Below, one piece after another: positions 12,996-15,668 of a stretch of DNA of 15,668 bases. Made by a program: the position numbers and the translations under genes. Every line of letters begins with the position of its first letter. The stretch's first letter is position 1. Origin of the DNA: an uncultured Eubacteriales bacterium (GTDB taxonomy: Bacteria > Bacillota > Clostridia > UMGS1883); contig CAJJUC010000038.1 of NCBI GenBank assembly GCA_905195005.1, forward strand, positions 1 through 15,668. Reading direction: 5' to 3'. The notes beneath the pieces are model-generated. The model was not told the origin of the DNA. It ran no database searches and saw nothing but the letters and a program-made list of their open reading frames with translations.

Positions 12996-14132
12996 ATGAA
13001 TTGCACTTTAGAGGATATGATTAAGGACGGATGCACTGAAAGAATGGCAAATGTATTTTATTCCGCAATGCAGAAAGAAAAAGAATCGCAGATATGGAGC
13101 GATGAGTTCATCAATTGGGCGCATTCCAACGGATTTTTGGCAGAAAGTGCATCTGCATACAACCTTACGGATAAAAACATGAATGAATATCTCTCTGACT
13201 ATAATTATTATAAGCTGTGGCCTTTTAATTCATGGCAAAGAATATGGATAAATGATAAGCTGACGCTTAAATATATGCTGGACGGCACTGAGTTTCATAA
13301 TCTCCTGCCTCGGTATTACTTTTATGTGGGTGCAGACAGAATATATGCGCTTCTTGACAGCCGCAATAAGAATAAGGCTGAGGAAAATGATATTGTAAAT
13401 GTTTTAAAGGAAGAAAAAGCGCTTGCGTGCAAACCGTGCAACGGTGCGGCTTCACTTGGCTTTTTCAAGCTTTCATACTCTGAAGGAAATTTCTTTATTA
13501 ATGATGTTCAGTGCGGTAAAGAAGAAATATTTACATTTATTCGTCTGCACACCAATTATATATATACACAATATCTTTATCCTGTTGATTATATGGCAAA
13601 AATAAGCCCTGTAATACATACTATCAGATTGCAGGTAATCAATGATGACGGCTGCAATCCCTTTCTTGCCGGAGGTTACCTGAGATTTGGAACAAAGGAT
13701 ACCGGTGCAGCTAATCTCAGAAATAACGAGGTAAGCGCGGCATTTGACTATGATGTTAAAATAGATTTAGATACAGGAGAATTTGGACAAGCAATGGCCA
13801 TCTACGTTAACAGAATTGAGGATATGCCATTTCATCCGGACAGCAGAGAAGAGACAAAGGGTAAAGTTGAGAATTGGAAAGAAATAACAGATGCAGTTAT
13901 AGGTATTGCTAACAGATTTAATATGTGCGAATACATGGCATTTGATATGTGCGTGTCGAGCTGCGGAATAAAAATAATGGAGATAAATTCGCACGGAGGG
14001 ATAAAGCATTTGCAGGTGCGCAATCCGCTTTTGCGCGATGAGCGAAGCCGTAAGTACTATGAAAAAAAACTTGCCCTCATTAATAATATGACTGCAGAAG
14101 AAAAAGAAGCAAGGTGCAAAACGGCGCGGTAA
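12996..14132 (+). CDS. Sugar-transfer-associated ATP-grasp protein
   Basis: A 378-aa protein of the ATP-grasp group found beside sugar transferases (ATPgrasp_ST type). Key features are LKYMLDGTEFHNLLPRYYFY before the fold, the nucleotide-binding lysine in ALACKPCNGAASLGFFKL (K146), then TQYLYPVDYMAKISPVIHTIRLQV and GGYLRFGT. The Mg-binding end is AFDM (D317) followed by IMEINSHGG (E329, N331). The C-terminus HLQVRNPLLRDERSRKYY is typical of the family. A role in forming an amide or ester bond on a sugar carboxyl is the common proposal, without firm biochemistry. Start is ATG 12996, eight bases after AGAGAGG; the earlier GTG at 12987 falls in the binding site. It overlaps nothing and follows the RraA-like stop by five bases. 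This is the third ATP-grasp gene in the operon. Confidence 0.83.
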   Translation: MNCTLEDMIKDGCTERMANVFYSAMQKEKESQIWSDEFINWAHSNGFLAESASAYNLTDKNMNEYLSDYNYYKLWPFNSWQRIWINDKLTLKYMLDGTEFHNLLPRYYFYVGADRIYALLDSRNKNKAEENDIVNVLKEEKALACKPCNGAASLGFFKLSYSEGNFFINDVQCGKEEIFTFIRLHTNYIYTQYLYPVDYMAKISPVIHTIRLQVINDDGCNPFLAGGYLRFGTKDTGAANLRNNEVSAAFDYDVKIDLDTGEFGQAMAIYVNRIEDMPFHPDSREETKGKVENWKEITDAVIGIANRFNMCEYMAFDMCVSSCGIKIMEINSHGGIKHLQVRNPLLRDERSRKYYEKKLALINNMTAEEKEARCKTAR

Positions 14133-14155
14133 ATGCCGGTGATAAGGAGAACGTG

Positions 14156-14590
14156 ATGATAATATCGCATTTACATGACAAAAGTGAAAAAAAACTTTGT
14201 TGGAAAATACTTGATAAAATATATTCCGACCCGCGGCAGAGAATACCCGATTACAATGCATATTGTGAAAAAGTGTGCAAATACGCTGAATTTATCTGCG
14301 CAAAAGAGAATTCTGAAATTATAGGATTTATTGCATTTTACGCAAATGACTGCGCAGAGCATACTGCTTATATAACGCAGCTTGATGTTTTACCGAAATG
14401 TCAGAATATGGGGGTCGGTGCAGCGCTGATTGACGCCGCAGAGGACATATCCCGGAAGCAATCCATGAAAGTAATGCGGCTGGAAGTTCGGAAGGATAAT
14501 GCAAAGGCTATTAGATTTTATATGAAACATGGGTATATGAATGATGGAGGCTATACAGACAAATCGTACTATATGAGCAAGAATTTATAA
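14156..14590 (+). CDS. GNAT-family N-acetyltransferase
   Basis: A 144-aa single-domain GNAT protein that would transfer an acyl group from acyl-CoA to an amine. The acetyl-CoA pyrophosphate loop is QNMGVGAAL (Q83 to G88), preceded by the beta-4 strand AYITQLDVLPKC. The C-terminal part MRLEVRKDNAKAIRFYMKHGYMNDGG is the usual GNAT end. The start is ATG 14156 with AAGGAG (14144-14149) six bases upstream; an in-frame ATG at 14114 overlaps the previous gene and lacks a site. It lies 20 bases before a DegT aminotransferase, an arrangement like WecD-WecE, where the GNAT enzyme acylates the amino-sugar product. Acting on a dTDP-amino-sugar is inference; a protein or small-molecule substrate is possible. 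Confidence 0.85.
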   Translation: MIISHLHDKSEKKLCWKILDKIYSDPRQRIPDYNAYCEKVCKYAEFICAKENSEIIGFIAFYANDCAEHTAYITQLDVLPKCQNMGVGAALIDAAEDISRKQSMKVMRLEVRKDNAKAIRFYMKHGYMNDGGYTDKSYYMSKNL

Positions 14591-14610
14591 AGGTTCAGGG
14601 GTAAGTGTCT

Positions 14611-15668
14611 ATGAACAGAATTAATGTAACGCGGTCATCGATGCCGCCGTTTGAAGAATACTGTGACGAAATAAAGGATTTGTGGGAATCGCGCTGGCTT
14701 ACGAACATGGGCGAAAAGCACAAAAGGCTTGAAAAAGAACTGTGCGGCTATCTTTCGGCGGAAAATGTGTCGCTTTTCACAAACGGTCATCTTGCGCTTG
14801 AAGCCGTAATTGCCGCAATGGGGCTGACCGGTGAGGTTATTACAACTCCGTTTACGTTTGCATCGACAACGCAGGCAATTGTGAGAAACGGTCTCACGCC
14901 CGTGTTCTGCGATATAAACGAGGATGATTACACGATTGACGCGGAAAAAATCGAATCGCTGATAACGGAGCGGACAAGCGCGATAATTCCGGTGCATGTC
15001 TATGGAAATGTGTGCAACGTTTTTGAGATTGAAAGCATTGCGCGGAGATATAATTTAAAGGTTATATATGACGCGGCGCATGTTTTCGGCGTTCGCGTGG
15101 GAGAGCGCGGAATAGCGTCGTTCGGAGATGCGGCAATGTTCAGCTTTCATGCGACAAAGGTATTCAACACCATTGAGGGCGGCTGCGTTGCATATTCCGC
15201 CGATGAGCTGACGAAAAAATTGCAGATACAGAAAAATTTTGGTCTGGACACTCCCGAAAGCTGTGCCGAAATTGCAGGGAATGCAAAAATGAACGAATTT
15301 CAAGCGGCAATGGGGCTTTGCAATCTTCGCCATGTTGATGAAGAAATTGCAAAACGGCGCACACCGGTGAACCGTTATATCGAACGGCTCACCGGAATTG
15401 CGGGAGTGACTCCGTGGCATGAGCAGCCGGGCGTGAAGCATAACTACGCATATTTCCCCGTTGTGTTTGACGAAGCAATTTTCGGAAAATCCCGCGATGA
15501 GGTTGCGAAAATGCTTGCGGCGGAAAATATTTTTGCGAGAAAATATTTCTATCCCATTACAAGCTCCTTTAAATGCTACAGCGGAAAATTCGATATTCAG
15601 AAAACACCGGCTGCCGAAAGAATTTCACGCCGCGTGCTGACGCTTCCGCTGTATGCCGATATGGAGAC
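14611..15668 (+). CDS. DegT/DnrJ/EryC1-family sugar aminotransferase (VioA-like), 3'-truncated by window
   Basis: Open for 352 codons to the end of the window with no stop; family length is about 370 aa, so only a short tail is missing. It is a PLP-dependent aminotransferase that converts a nucleotide keto-sugar to an amino-sugar. The N-terminus has the substrate-side motif LWESRWLTNMGEKHKRLEKEL. LFTNGHLALEAVIAAMG binds PLP phosphate, PVHVYGNVCNV follows, and IYDAAHVFGV contains the ring-nitrogen aspartate D154. The Schiff-base lysine is K183 in FSFHATKVFNTIEGG. The HATKVFNT and VYDAAH-type wording is closest to VioA, which makes dTDP-4-amino-4,6-dideoxyglucose, but I cannot fix the sugar. 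ATG 14611 is preceded by AGGGG (14597-14601). The upstream GNAT gene may acylate the product. Confidence 0.92.
   Translation, partial: MNRINVTRSSMPPFEEYCDEIKDLWESRWLTNMGEKHKRLEKELCGYLSAENVSLFTNGHLALEAVIAAMGLTGEVITTPFTFASTTQAIVRNGLTPVFCDINEDDYTIDAEKIESLITERTSAIIPVHVYGNVCNVFEIESIARRYNLKVIYDAAHVFGVRVGERGIASFGDAAMFSFHATKVFNTIEGGCVAYSADELTKKLQIQKNFGLDTPESCAEIAGNAKMNEFQAAMGLCNLRHVDEEIAKRRTPVNRYIERLTGIAGVTPWHEQPGVKHNYAYFPVVFDEAIFGKSRDEVAKMLAAENIFARKYFYPITSSFKCYSGKFDIQKTPAAERISRRVLTLPLYADME

Noticed and set aside
14114..14155. Earlier in-frame start for the GNAT gene
   Set aside because: It overlaps the preceding ATP-grasp gene with no binding site; ATG 14156 has AAGGAG at six bases and fits the family's N-terminus.
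1..15668. CRISPR arrays, tRNA or rRNA genes, insertion sequences, phage or defence genes
   Set aside because: No regularly spaced repeats, cloverleaf sequences, rRNA motifs, transposase or integrase frames were seen on either strand.

Overview
The window looks like a chromosomal segment of a Bacillota (Firmicutes) bacterium, probably an uncultured Clostridia member. This rests on AGGAGG-type ribosome binding sites, GTG and TTG starts, near-consensus TTGACA/TATAAT promoters, a SAM-I-clan riboswitch with a transcription attenuator, and a CUT1 sugar-ABC ATPase. I cannot name a species.

Layout. 1-792: 3' part of a MalK/MsmX/UgpC-type sugar ABC-transporter ATPase and its intrinsic terminator. 793-1110: no protein gene, but a candidate minus-strand structured RNA (996 down to about 803) with its own promoter, a nested set of helices and a UUCG-loop terminator. 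1111-1730: a consensus promoter, a SAM-I-clan riboswitch lacking a P4 helix, a mutually exclusive antiterminator/terminator, and two small proteins of unknown function (65 and 67 aa). A near-identical repeat of about 27 bp brackets this cassette (1030 and 1788). 1840-15668: an extended -10 promoter followed by a tightly packed plus-strand polysaccharide operon that runs out of the window.

The operon encodes, in order: a TviB/WbpO-type UDP-HexNAc 6-dehydrogenase, two GT4 glycosyltransferases, a Wzy-like polymerase, a TupA-like ATP-grasp protein, a CapA-like metallophosphatase, a GT2 glycosyltransferase, a Wzx flippase, a CarB/Ddl-like ATP-grasp ligase, an RraA-fold protein, a sugar-transfer-associated ATP-grasp protein, a GNAT acetyltransferase, and a VioA-type DegT aminotransferase cut by the window end. 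Wzx plus Wzy points to flippase/polymerase-dependent assembly of a capsule, exopolysaccharide or cell-wall glycan. The dehydrogenase would supply a uronic acid carrying carboxyl groups. Three ATP-grasp proteins and a CapA homologue suggest that the glycan is amidated or carries amino-acid or peptide groups. The GNAT/DegT pair would make an N-acylated amino-deoxysugar. The initiating phosphoglycosyl transferase and nucleotide-sugar synthases are not in the window and may lie downstream.

The most unusual parts are the minus-strand RNA, the SAM-clan switch in front of two tiny genes not recognisably linked to methionine, and the ATP-grasp / RraA-like / ATP-grasp module. Annotations rest on reading the sequence and recalling family motifs; no database search was possible.
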